Positions 9,144 to 17,834 of a stretch of DNA of 64,000 bases are shown here, piece after piece. Source of the DNA: Thioalkalivibrio sp. ALJ12. GTDB lineage: Bacteria > Pseudomonadota > Gammaproteobacteria > Ectothiorhodospirales > Ectothiorhodospiraceae. Every line of letters begins with the position of its first letter. The stretch's first letter is position 1. The stretch spans positions 315,924 to 379,923 of the forward strand of contig NZ_KB899540.1 of the NCBI RefSeq assembly GCF_000378305.1, read 5' to 3'. A model generated the notes under the pieces. That model saw only the letters and a list, made by a program, of their open reading frames with translations. It was not told where the DNA came from and ran no database searches. Both the position numbers and the translations under genes were made by a program.

Positions 9144-9791
9144 ATGCGTATCGTCCTGATGGGCGCACCGGGGTCCGGCAAGGGCACCCAGGCCAAGAAG
9201 ATGGTCGCCACCTTCGGTATCCCCCAAATCTCCACCGGCGACCTGCTGCGCGCCGCAATGGCCGCCCAGACCGACCTGGGCAAGCAGGTCGAAAGCGCGA
9301 TGAACGCCGGCCAGCTCGTACCCGACGACCTGGTCCTGGGCCTGATCCGCGACCGGCTGCAGGAACCGGACGCACAAAAGGGCTTCATCCTCGACGGCTT
9401 TCCACGCAACGTCGCCCAGGCCGAGACCCTGGACACCATGCTCGAGAAGCTCGGCGCACCGCTGGACCAGGCGATCCAGATCGATGTGCCGTTCGATGAA
9501 CTGAAACAGCGCCTGACCGGACGCGTCTCCTGCGGCGATTGTGGCGCGGTATTCAACTCCCATACCTTCCCGCCCCAGCAGGAAGGGGTTTGTGATTTGT
9601 GCGGTGGTGAACTCGTCCACCGCGCCGATGACACCGAGAAGACGGTCGTCAATCGACTGAAGGTCTATGAAGAACAGACCCAGCCGCTGATCGAATACTA
9701 CGCCCGCCGCGGCCTGCTCAAGCATGTGAATGGCACCCGCGACATTGCACTGATCTTCGACGAAGTCCGCCAGCTGCTGGGGAAACACTGA
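9144..9791 (+). CDS. adk: Adenylate kinase with a four-cysteine (zinc-type) lid
   Basis: Catalyses ATP + AMP to 2 ADP in the cytoplasm. The 215-residue product has the P-loop GAPGSGKGT (7-15), the AMP-binding ISTGDLLRA and the ILDGFPRN motif. The lid (about 125-160) carries C130-x2-C133 and C150-x2-C153, the zinc-binding form common in Gram-positive bacteria, where E. coli has a hydrogen-bonded lid without cysteines. The start ATG is preceded by AGGAG at a good distance; the frame is open far upstream without coding character. It heads the plus-strand run into lptD. Confidence 0.97.
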   Translation: MRIVLMGAPGSGKGTQAKKMVATFGIPQISTGDLLRAAMAAQTDLGKQVESAMNAGQLVPDDLVLGLIRDRLQEPDAQKGFILDGFPRNVAQAETLDTMLEKLGAPLDQAIQIDVPFDELKQRLTGRVSCGDCGAVFNSHTFPPQQEGVCDLCGGELVHRADDTEKTVVNRLKVYEEQTQPLIEYYARRGLLKHVNGTRDIALIFDEVRQLLGKH

Positions 9792-9828
9792 TCCAGCATG
9801 ATCCGTGTTTCCCCAGACTGAAACCCGC

Positions 9829-12084
9829 ATGACGCCATCGCCTGACGGCTACGCACGCCCACTGTACCGCCGGGCCACGGCGCGGACCATCATTGCCTGC
9901 GTGCTCGGCGTCACGGCCACGGCGGCACAGGCCGGACTCGAGCGGATGGAGCGCCCCCCGGGCTGCGACTTCGCCCCCGGCATGGAGTGGCCCGAGATGC
10001 GCGAGCTCGCGGCCGAAATCACTGATATCGACGCCGATTACGTACGCCGAGAGGGTGAACTGATCAGCGCCCGCGGAAACGTCCAGCTCTTCGAACAAGG
10101 ACGTCGCCTGGATACCGAATTCCTCGAATACGACCGGGCGACGGGCGTGGCTCGCACCGAGGGTGACACCCGGCTGTTCGACGGCGACCTGCTGCTGCAC
10201 ACCGACGGTGGCGAGTACCGCCTGGACGAAGAAACCGGGGAATTCCGGCGCATCGACTACCTGGTGCAGTCCGTGCCGGCACGAGGCAGCGCCGGGGTGG
10301 GCATCCAGCTCGCGCCCCACCTGCACGAGTTCGAGGACGCCGAGTACACCACCTGCCCGATCGACAACGACAGCTGGTGGCTGCGCACACGAGATCTGGA
10401 ACTGGACCGCGAACGCGGCATCGGGGTTGCCCGCAACGCCCGCATTGACTTCAAGGGCGTGCCCATCGCCTACACGCCGTACATCCACTTCCCGCTGGAC
10501 GACCGCCGCCAGAGCGGCTTCCTGCTGCCCAGCGCCGGGGTCAGTTCACGCCACGGGCTCGACATCAGCACGCCCTGGTACTGGAACATCGCACCGAATT
10601 ACGACGCGACGTTCACCCCGCGAGTCATGTCGGACCGCGGGGTGAAGCTCGGCACCGAATTCCGCTACCTGCAGCCTCGCCACGAGGGCGTGGCCGATAT
10701 CCGCTACCTGCCGAGCGACCGCGTATTCGGCGACGACCGGCACTACGTGCAGTGGTTTCACCAGAGCCGCCTGACCTCGGACCTGCGCTTTCGCCTGGAC
10801 GCCGCCGACGCCTCCGACAGCGAGTATTTCCGCGACTTCGGTGGCGCGGACCGCTACTCCGGCAGCACCCCCTATCTGCGCCGCCGGGCGGACCTGACCT
10901 ACAACCAGCCGGCCTACCGCCTGCGCACCCGCATCGAGGACTACCAGATCATCGACCCCGAGTTGCGGGCCCAGCGCGAGCCCTACCAGCGCCTGCCGCA
11001 GATCACCCTGGAGGCGGGCGAGTATCTGGGGCGCGGACTGGCCTGGGACCTGGACACTGAACTGGTGCGCTTCGAGCGCAGCGAGAGCGACTCGCTGGAA
11101 CCCCTGGGCACGCGCTTCGACCTCAACCCCACGGCCTCCTGGCGTTTCGATACTGGGGGCTTCTTCTTTGAGCCCAGCGCCGGGGTGCGCTATACCCATT
11201 ACGAACTGGACCGCCGGGGCGAGCCAGGACCCGAGTCGATCAGCCGCACCGTGCCGCGGGCATCGATCGACACCGGTCTGGTCTTCGAACGTCCGATCCA
11301 GGACGGGCGTCGCCTGCAGACGCTGGAACCGCGGATCTTCTACGGCTATGTCCCGTTCGTCGACCAGACCGATATCCCGGTCTTCGACACCGGCGAGGCG
11401 GACTTCAGCTTCGACAACCTGTTCAGCCTCGACCGCTTCGTCGGCGCCGACCGGGTCGGCGACACGCACCAGCTGACCACCGCGCTGACCACCCGCATCT
11501 TCGACGAGCAGACCGGCCAGGAACGGATGAGCCTGTCCGCCGGCCAGATTCGCTATTTCGAAGATCGCGAGGTCCGCCGCGCTCCTGACGGCGATCCGCT
11601 GACGGAGTCCCGCTCGGATCTCGCCCTTGAGGGCCGCGTGCGCATCGGCGATGCCTGGAGCGGCCGGGGCTCCATCCTGTACAACCAGGACGAAGGCGAG
11701 ACCACCCTCACAGCACTGTCGGTCAGCTACAGCCCGAGCGCTCGCGCCCGCATCAACGTGGGGTATCGTCAGCGCGAGGCCGGCAACCGCTCCATCGACC
11801 AGACCGATGTCTCCGTGCTGTGGCCCGTGACCCCACGCATCGATGCGATCGGGCGCTGGAATTACAGCCTGCAGGAGGAGCGTGATCTCGAACTTCTGGC
11901 CGGCCTTCAGTATCGTAGTTGCTGCTATGGCATCCGAGTGGTCGCCCGCCGCGCCTACGACTTCGACGAGACCTACGACAACTCGATTTATTTCCAACTC
12001 ACGCTGGACGGACTCGGACGTTTCGACTCCGGCGTGGATTCGCTTTTGAGCGAGGGTATAGCCGGATATGACGCACTCCCCTGA
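9829..12084 (+). CDS. lptD: LPS-assembly outer membrane protein LptD
   Basis: LptD is the outer-membrane barrel that, with LptE, inserts lipopolysaccharide into the outer leaflet. The roughly 751-residue protein has an N-terminal signal (hydrophobic IIACVLGVTATAAQA). An OstA-type beta-jellyroll follows (about 65-190, including ADYVRREGELISARGNVQLF) and then a long barrel with alternating strands. Paired cysteines occur near the N-terminal domain and in RSCCYGIRV near the C-terminus, consistent with the inter-domain disulfides of the family. ATG at 9829 is used; an in-frame GTG lies at 9805. Its stop overlaps the surA start by 17 bases. The lptD-surA-pdxA-rsmA order is conserved in Gammaproteobacteria. 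Confidence 0.94.
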   Translation: MTPSPDGYARPLYRRATARTIIACVLGVTATAAQAGLERMERPPGCDFAPGMEWPEMRELAAEITDIDADYVRREGELISARGNVQLFEQGRRLDTEFLEYDRATGVARTEGDTRLFDGDLLLHTDGGEYRLDEETGEFRRIDYLVQSVPARGSAGVGIQLAPHLHEFEDAEYTTCPIDNDSWWLRTRDLELDRERGIGVARNARIDFKGVPIAYTPYIHFPLDDRRQSGFLLPSAGVSSRHGLDISTPWYWNIAPNYDATFTPRVMSDRGVKLGTEFRYLQPRHEGVADIRYLPSDRVFGDDRHYVQWFHQSRLTSDLRFRLDAADASDSEYFRDFGGADRYSGSTPYLRRRADLTYNQPAYRLRTRIEDYQIIDPELRAQREPYQRLPQITLEAGEYLGRGLAWDLDTELVRFERSESDSLEPLGTRFDLNPTASWRFDTGGFFFEPSAGVRYTHYELDRRGEPGPESISRTVPRASIDTGLVFERPIQDGRRLQTLEPRIFYGYVPFVDQTDIPVFDTGEADFSFDNLFSLDRFVGADRVGDTHQLTTALTTRIFDEQTGQERMSLSAGQIRYFEDREVRRAPDGDPLTESRSDLALEGRVRIGDAWSGRGSILYNQDEGETTLTALSVSYSPSARARINVGYRQREAGNRSIDQTDVSVLWPVTPRIDAIGRWNYSLQEERDLELLAGLQYRSCCYGIRVVARRAYDFDETYDNSIYFQLTLDGLGRFDSGVDSLLSEGIAGYDALP

Positions 12085-13495
12085 CCAACACCGCCGGGCC
12101 TCCTGGCTCCCGCTACTGGGCGCCGTGCTTATGAGCCTCGGCCTGTCCGCACAGGCGCAGGTTCCCGGCGGCGAACAGCCCGAGGACGCCGTCGAGGCCC
12201 CGGTCACCCCGGGGGCCGCCTCCGAGGCCGGTGCGCCGGCCGCGCCCATCACGCCACCGGAGGGGGATCAATTCACCGATCGCATCCTCGCCGTGGTCGG
12301 CGACGACGTGGTGACCCAGCGCGAACTGGTCGAGCGCATGAACCTGGTCGCCCAGCAAATGATGGAGCGCGGCACCCGCCCGCCGGATCGTGACACCCTC
12401 GCCCGGCAGGTCATGGAACGGCTAATCGTCGAGCGCGTTCAGCTGCAGGAGGCCGAGCGGGTCGGCATCAACATCGACGAGATGACCCTGAACCGGGCGA
12501 TGGAGAACATCGCGCGCGAAAACCGCATGAACCTGCCGCAGCTGCGTCAGGCCCTGCTGCAGGACGGCGTCGACTTCAACGCCTTCCGCGAACAGATTCG
12601 CAACGAACTGACCGTCAACCAGCTGCAGCGTCGCCAGGTCGACAACCAGATTCGCGTCAGCGACCAGGAAATCGCGGACCTGATCGCCTCGGAAAGCGGC
12701 GCCATCGACCGCGGCGTGCGCTATCGCATCGCGCACATCCAGGTCTCGCTGCCGCGCGGCGCGGACTCCAGCCAGATCGCCACTGCGCGCGAAAAGGCCC
12801 GCGAACTGCGCCAGCGGGTGCGCGAGGGTGAGGACTTCGCCAGTGTGGCCATCTCCGAATCCGATGCCCCGGATGCCCTGGAGGGCGGCGACCTCGGCTG
12901 GCGCACCGCCGGCGAAATCCCCTCCGTATTCGCCCGCGAGGCCGTGCTGATGCGCACCGGCGAGATCAGCGACGTGCTGCGCTCGCCGAATGGCTTCCAC
13001 GTCATGAAGCTGGTGGACCGCGAAGGGGGCGACCAGACCCGCGTCCGGCAGACGCAGGTACGCCACATTCTGATCAGCCCGGACCAGGTCCGCAGCGACG
13101 AGGAGGCCCGCCGCCAGGCCGAGTCCTTGTACAACCGCATCCGCGAGGGCAGCGACTTCGAGGCCCTGGCCCGCGCGAACTCCGACGACCCCGGCTCCGC
13201 TGCCCAGGGCGGCCAGCTCGGCTGGATCAGCCCCGGCGAGCTAGTGCCCGAGTTCGAGGAGGCGATGAACGCCCTGCAGCCGGGCGAGATCAGCGAGCCG
13301 GTGGAGAGCCAGTTCGGCTGGCACATCATCGAGGTCCTCGACCACCGCGAGGTCGACACCTCGCGCGAGCAGATCCGCGCCCGTGCCCGCGAGATCCTGC
13401 AAAACCGCAAGCGCGAGGAAGAGATCGAGCTGTGGATGCGGCGCCTGCGCGACGAGGCCTATGTCGAGTACCGCGTTGACGGCTTCGGCTCCTGA
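12068..13495 (+). CDS. surA: Periplasmic chaperone / peptidyl-prolyl isomerase SurA
   Basis: SurA escorts unfolded outer-membrane proteins, including LptD, across the periplasm. The 475-residue protein has a signal peptide ending near SAQAQ, then a low-complexity Pro/Ala/Glu stretch (about 32-70). The SurA N-domain begins FTDRILAVVGDDVVTQREL, and two parvulin domains follow (about 215-315 and 325-425, the second starting RQTQVRHILISP). A C-terminal helix closes the fold. It is longer than the 428-residue E. coli protein mainly because of the N-terminal low-complexity segment. The 17-base overlap with lptD couples chaperone and client. Confidence 0.95.
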   Translation: MTHSPDQHRRASWLPLLGAVLMSLGLSAQAQVPGGEQPEDAVEAPVTPGAASEAGAPAAPITPPEGDQFTDRILAVVGDDVVTQRELVERMNLVAQQMMERGTRPPDRDTLARQVMERLIVERVQLQEAERVGINIDEMTLNRAMENIARENRMNLPQLRQALLQDGVDFNAFREQIRNELTVNQLQRRQVDNQIRVSDQEIADLIASESGAIDRGVRYRIAHIQVSLPRGADSSQIATAREKARELRQRVREGEDFASVAISESDAPDALEGGDLGWRTAGEIPSVFAREAVLMRTGEISDVLRSPNGFHVMKLVDREGGDQTRVRQTQVRHILISPDQVRSDEEARRQAESLYNRIREGSDFEALARANSDDPGSAAQGGQLGWISPGELVPEFEEAMNALQPGEISEPVESQFGWHIIEVLDHREVDTSREQIRARAREILQNRKREEEIELWMRRLRDEAYVEYRVDGFGS

Positions 13496-14525
13496 CGCCC
13501 GGACGCCGGGTGCAATCCCGCGTCTGGCACTGACCGCCGGCGAGCCAGCCGGGATCGGGCCAGATCTGCTGATTGCCCTGGCCCACGAGCCTGGCGGTGG
13601 CGCCCAGCGCGTCGCCATCGGGGACCCAGATGTACTCGAGCAGCGGGCGCAGCAACTGGGCCGGTCGATCCAACTGATCCCCTTCGACCCCGAACGACCG
13701 CGCACCGCTACGCCGCGCGGGGCCCTGGAGATCGTCGCGGTCCCGGCCGGCGGCCCGGTGCAGACGGGCACCCTCGACCCCCGGCACGCCGAAGGCGTAC
13801 TGGCAATGCTCGCCGCCGCCGCCGATGGCTGTCTCGATGGCACCTTCGACGCGATGGTCACCGGCCCGGTGCACAAGGGCGTGATCAACCGTGCCGGCAT
13901 CCCGTTCAGTGGTCATACCGAGTGGCTGGCCGAACGCGCCGGCGCGCCCATGCCCGTGATGATGCTGGCCACCGAATCCCTGCGGGTCGCACTGGTGACT
14001 ACCCACCTGTCCCTGCGCGACGTCCCCGACGCGATCACGCCGGAGCGCATCGAGGCGGTCGCCCGCGTACTGCACCACGATCTGGCCGAGGACTTCGGAA
14101 TCGAACGCCCGCGCATCGGCGTGTGCGGACTGAACCCGCACGCCGGCGAGGACGGTGTACTGGGGCGCGAGGAGATCGAGGTCATCACCCCCACGCTCGA
14201 CCGGCTGCGCGCCGAGGGCCTGGACCTGCGCGGGCCGCTGCCCGCGGATACCGCCTTCACCCCGCGCGCCCTCGCCGAGGTCGATGCGGTACTGGCGATG
14301 TATCACGACCAGGGGCTCCCGGTACTCAAGCACGCAGGATTCGGGCACGCAGTCAACGTGACCCTGGGGCTGCCCTTCGTGCGCACCTCGGTCGATCACG
14401 GCACGGCCCTCGACCTGGCCGGCAGCGGCCGCGCAGAGGTCGGCAGCTTCCTCGCGGCCGAGGGCCTGGCTCGGGAACTGGCCCGCCATCGCCTGCAGGC
14501 ACAGGCCGCGCACGCCCATGGGTGA
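13461..14525 (+). CDS. pdxA: 4-hydroxythreonine-4-phosphate dehydrogenase PdxA
   Basis: PdxA oxidises 4-phosphooxy-threonine in the DXP-dependent route to pyridoxal phosphate. Metal-binding and substrate motifs are visible: FSGHTEWLAERAGA, VTTHLSLRDVPDAIT, NPHAGEDGVLGREE and AMYHDQGLPVLKHAGFG. The ATG at 13461 is preceded by GAGG and gives 354 residues, somewhat longer than the usual 330; it overlaps surA by 35 bases. A TTG at 13476 is an alternative. The stop overlaps the rsmA start by one base (TGATG), so the two are probably coupled. Confidence 0.95.
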   Translation: MSSTALTASAPDARTPGAIPRLALTAGEPAGIGPDLLIALAHEPGGGAQRVAIGDPDVLEQRAQQLGRSIQLIPFDPERPRTATPRGALEIVAVPAGGPVQTGTLDPRHAEGVLAMLAAAADGCLDGTFDAMVTGPVHKGVINRAGIPFSGHTEWLAERAGAPMPVMMLATESLRVALVTTHLSLRDVPDAITPERIEAVARVLHHDLAEDFGIERPRIGVCGLNPHAGEDGVLGREEIEVITPTLDRLRAEGLDLRGPLPADTAFTPRALAEVDAVLAMYHDQGLPVLKHAGFGHAVNVTLGLPFVRTSVDHGTALDLAGSGRAEVGSFLAAEGLARELARHRLQAQAAHAHG

Positions 14526-15325
14526 TGCCGCACATGGGTAGCGCGCTGCCGCCGATCCGCAAGCGGTTCGGCCAGAACTTCCTGCATGATCAGGCCGTGC
14601 TCGCGCGCATCGTCGGCGCGATCGCCCCGCACCCCGACGACCCGGTGCTGGAGATCGGCCCCGGCCGGGGGGCCCTGACGGGCGCCTTGCTGGAGCGCCT
14701 GAATCGTCTGGTCGCGGTGGAGATTGACCGTGACCTGGCGGCTGGTCTGCGCGCCGCCTTTGCCCCGGAGCGCCTGGAGCTCCATGTGGGCGACGCGCTG
14801 GATCTGGACCTGGCAAGCCTTGGCCCGACACCGGAGGGTGGCTGGCGGGTCGTGGGCAACCTGCCCTACAACATCTCGACCCCCCTGCTATTCCACCTGC
14901 TCGACCAGATGGAGGCCATCCGCGACATGCATTTCCTCCTGCAGCGCGAAGTGGTCGAGCGCATGACCGCCGCCCCCGGCAGCAAGACCTACGGCCGACT
15001 GACGGTCATGCTCGCGGCGCGCGCCCGGGCCCAGTCGCTGTTCGGGGTTCCCCCCGGCGCCTTCCACCCGCCGCCCAAGGTCCACTCCGCGGTCGTGCGC
15101 ATCACACCACTGGAGGCGCCGCTGGTGGACAGCGCACTGTATCCGGCGTTCGCAAAGGTCGTGAACCAGGCCTTCTCCAACCGCCGCAAGACCCTGCGGC
15201 GGGGGCTGTCCGGGCTGGTGGATGCCTCCCGGATCGAGGCCGCCGATCTGGACCCGGGCGCCCGCCCGGAGACCGTGGACGTCCACGGCTTCGCAGCGCT
15301 GGCGCGAATGGTCGCGCCCAGCTGA
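14525..15325 (+). CDS. rsmA: 16S rRNA dimethyladenosine transferase RsmA (KsgA)
   Basis: Dimethylates two adjacent adenines in the 3' terminal helix of 16S rRNA during late 30S assembly. The product (about 266 residues) opens with RKRFGQNFLHDQ, has the SAM-binding LEIGPGRGALTGALL, the catalytic NLPYNIS motif and the RRKTLRRGL helix near the C-terminus. The ATG at 14525 shares bases with the pdxA stop; a second ATG three codons later is equally possible. E. coli has apaG next, but here a glucokinase gene intervenes. Confidence 0.96.
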   Translation: MPHMGSALPPIRKRFGQNFLHDQAVLARIVGAIAPHPDDPVLEIGPGRGALTGALLERLNRLVAVEIDRDLAAGLRAAFAPERLELHVGDALDLDLASLGPTPEGGWRVVGNLPYNISTPLLFHLLDQMEAIRDMHFLLQREVVERMTAAPGSKTYGRLTVMLAARARAQSLFGVPPGAFHPPPKVHSAVVRITPLEAPLVDSALYPAFAKVVNQAFSNRRKTLRRGLSGLVDASRIEAADLDPGARPETVDVHGFAALARMVAPS

Positions 15326-15365
15326 CCGGCCCCGCCAGCGGACCGCGATCCGCTATGATGGACCC

Positions 15366-16352
15366 ATGGACTTCATGGTGGCCGACATCGGAGGTACCCG
15401 CACCCGGGTCGCACGTGCGCGCCGCAGCGGCGCGCACTGGTCGTTGCACGACATCCGCCGCTACCCCAGCCGCGACTTTCCCGACCTGGACCACATCCTC
15501 GAGGTCTGGCGCAACGAGGTCGAACCGGCCGAGCCGCTGGCCGCTGCCGGACTGGCCCTGGCCGGCCCCGTTCAGAGCGGTCGGGCCCGCGCGACCAACC
15601 TCGACTGGCCCGAACTGGATGCGTATGCCCTCGAACAGGCACTGGGTATCCCGGTCGCCCTGATCAACGATTTCGCCGCTGTCGGCGCCTGCCTGGATGC
15701 CCTGGAACCCGGAGACCGGATCACCCTGCAGAACGCAGCGGCCGATCCAGAGGGTTTGCGCCTGGTGGTCGGGGCCGGAACGGGTCTCGGGACCTGCCTG
15801 GTCGGCCCGCGCCAGCAGCCCGCCATCCATCCCGGCGAAGGGGGGCACGCACGCTTTTCCCCGGCCGACGCCAACGAGGCGGCACTCGCGGCGTTCGTCA
15901 GCGCCGAGGAAGGGCTTTGCACCCGCGAGCACCTGCTCAGCGGCCGCGGCATTGCACGCATTGCACGCTTTGAACTGGCACGCCGGGACGATGGCGAGCT
16001 GGCGCGGGCGCTGACCGCGGCCGACCCGGCCGCCGCCATCAGTGACCTGGCCGATGCCGGCCACGCGGCGGCCCTCGCGGTCGTCCAGCGTTTTGTAACG
16101 ATCTATGCGGGACAACTAGCCGACATGGCCCTGACTGCGCTGCCCACCGGTGGGCTATACCTGGCCGGCGGGATCGCCCCGCGCTGGGCCGATTACTTCC
16201 AGGACACGACGTTTCTGCGGGCCCTGCATAATCGCCCACCGATGACCCACTTGCTTGAGCGACTGCCCGTGTCCCTTATCATGCACCCTGAACCCGGCCT
16301 GCTGGGCGCTGCCGTCAGCGCCTGGTTCCAGACAGGAGCTGCAACCGAATGA
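15366..16352 (+). CDS. glk: Glucokinase (Glk, ROK-unrelated bacterial type)
   Basis: Phosphorylates glucose with ATP in the cytoplasm. The 328-residue protein shows the phosphate-1 motif VADIGGTRTR at the N-terminus, the INDFAAVG block, the VGAGTGLGTCLVG nucleotide loop and HPGEGGHARFSP, all of the E. coli Glk family. It lies 40 bases after rsmA and overlaps apaG by four bases (ATGA), so it has been taken into the rsmA-apaG operon. Other sugars cannot be excluded as substrates. Confidence 0.93.
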   Translation: MDFMVADIGGTRTRVARARRSGAHWSLHDIRRYPSRDFPDLDHILEVWRNEVEPAEPLAAAGLALAGPVQSGRARATNLDWPELDAYALEQALGIPVALINDFAAVGACLDALEPGDRITLQNAAADPEGLRLVVGAGTGLGTCLVGPRQQPAIHPGEGGHARFSPADANEAALAAFVSAEEGLCTREHLLSGRGIARIARFELARRDDGELARALTAADPAAAISDLADAGHAAALAVVQRFVTIYAGQLADMALTALPTGGLYLAGGIAPRWADYFQDTTFLRALHNRPPMTHLLERLPVSLIMHPEPGLLGAAVSAWFQTGAATE

Positions 16353-16741
16353 ATTCGCCCCGCGAAACCGAAGAACACGCCATCGAGATCGAGGTCGCCA
16401 CGGCCTATGTCGAGGACCAGTCGGAGCCCGACGACGACCGCTACGTGTTCGCCTACCACATCACGATCCGTAACTCCGGCGCGCTGACCGTGCAACTGCT
16501 GAACCGCCACTGGATCATCCGCGATGGCCGCGACCAGACGCAGGAGGTGCGCGGCGAGGGCGTGGTGGGCGAGCAGCCACGCATCGAGCCGGGGGACAGC
16601 TTCGAGTACACCAGCGGCACGGTAATCGAGACACCCGTCGGCACCATGGAGGGCAGCTACGGCATGCAGGACGAACGCGGCAACACCTTCGAGGCGCCGA
16701 TCCCGCCCTTCACCCTCTCCGTACCCCGTACGCTTCACTAG
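16349..16741 (+). CDS. apaG: ApaG domain protein
   Basis: A 130-residue immunoglobulin-like protein with the characteristic YVFAYHITIRN strand, LLNRHWIIRD, GEQPRIEPGDSFEYTSG and MEGSYGMQ motifs. ApaG binds nucleotides and pyrophosphate-containing compounds in some species; its physiological role is not settled. It overlaps glk by four bases and lies 8 bases before apaH, the conserved partner, so a link to diadenosine polyphosphate turnover is likely but inferred. Confidence 0.95.
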   Translation: MNSPRETEEHAIEIEVATAYVEDQSEPDDDRYVFAYHITIRNSGALTVQLLNRHWIIRDGRDQTQEVRGEGVVGEQPRIEPGDSFEYTSGTVIETPVGTMEGSYGMQDERGNTFEAPIPPFTLSVPRTLH

Positions 16742-16749
16742 GCCAGGGC

Positions 16750-17580
16750 ATGGCCCTTTACGCGGTTGGTGACCTCCAGGGCTGCCTGGACCCGCTGGAA
16801 CGCCTGCTGGAGCAGGTCCGTTTCGACCCCGCCACGGATCACCTGTGGCTGGTGGGTGACCTGGTCAACCGGGGACCAGACTCGCTTGGCTGCCTGCGCT
16901 ACGTACGCGCCCTGGGCGATGCCGCGACCGCCGTGCTGGGCAATCACGACCTGCACCTGCTGGCCACGGCCGAGGGTGTCCGCACCCCCGGCAACAAGGA
17001 CACCCTGCGCCCCGTGCTGGACGCCCCGGATGCCGCCGAGCTGCTGGATTGGCTGGCGCAGCGTCCCCTGTTGCACACGGATTCCGACGCTGGCTGGACC
17101 CTGGTGCATGCCGGCATTGCGCCGGGCTGGGATCTCGAAACCGCGCAGACCGAGGCCCGGCGGGTGGAGGCCGAGCTGCGCGACCCCGCGCGACGCCATG
17201 CCCTGTTCGAGGTGATGTACGGCGACGAGCCTGCCCACTGGGACCCGGAGCTGGCCGGATATGATCGCCTTCGCTTCACGATCAACTCCTTTACCCGCAT
17301 GCGCTACCTGATGCCCGATGGCGGACTGGAATTCTCAGGCAATGGGCCACCGGAAGATGCCCCGGAAACGCTGACACCGTGGTTTGCCTGGCCGGGCCGC
17401 CCAAGCGAAGGCTGGTCCCTGGTGTTCGGTCACTGGGCCGCGCTCGGTCACCGCCGAGGACCCGGCTGGCTGTCACTGGACAGTGGCTGCGTCTGGGGCA
17501 GGACAATGACGATCGCGCGCCTCGACGAGACCCGCGACCCCTTCCGGGTACGCACCTGGCAGACCGCCTGCAGCCAATAA
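16750..17580 (+). CDS. apaH: Symmetrical bis(5'-nucleosyl)-tetraphosphatase
   Basis: Cleaves diadenosine tetraphosphate and related alarmones into two nucleoside diphosphates, and also removes dinucleoside polyphosphate RNA caps in E. coli. The 276-residue protein has the metallophosphatase signature: the YAVGDLQGC start, the WLVGDLVNRGPDS block, AVLGNHDLHLL, and later FGHWAALG. It closes the adk-to-apaH plus-strand run. The next gene converges from the other strand. Confidence 0.97.
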   Translation: MALYAVGDLQGCLDPLERLLEQVRFDPATDHLWLVGDLVNRGPDSLGCLRYVRALGDAATAVLGNHDLHLLATAEGVRTPGNKDTLRPVLDAPDAAELLDWLAQRPLLHTDSDAGWTLVHAGIAPGWDLETAQTEARRVEAELRDPARRHALFEVMYGDEPAHWDPELAGYDRLRFTINSFTRMRYLMPDGGLEFSGNGPPEDAPETLTPWFAWPGRPSEGWSLVFGHWAALGHRRGPGWLSLDSGCVWGRTMTIARLDETRDPFRVRTWQTACSQ

Positions 17581-17834
17581 GGCGCAGCGTGGCCATCGGC
17601 GGCGCAAAGAGCGTCCGCCAGGGAAACACTGAGCAATGCACATGCTCGCACTTGAGTCGCTTTCGCGTGCGAACAAGGCGCGGTGACTACCGTGCAATCG
17701 ATCTGCACAAGGGAGCCGCAGCACCGTGCGCACACCCGTTTTTGATCAACAATGGGCGGGTAACGCGCTCCACGAGACGCCTTGCCTCGGAAAACCCGGG
17801 CACCGATGCGACTTGTACTTGGATCAGTGCTTCT
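17581..17834. other. 254-base convergent intergenic gap, nothing recognised
   Basis: This stretch lies between the stops of apaH and the large GGDEF/EAL gene. No open frame with coding character, no tRNA and no stem-loop followed by a T-run was seen. Its base composition looks slightly less GC-rich than the neighbours. Confidence 0.5.
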
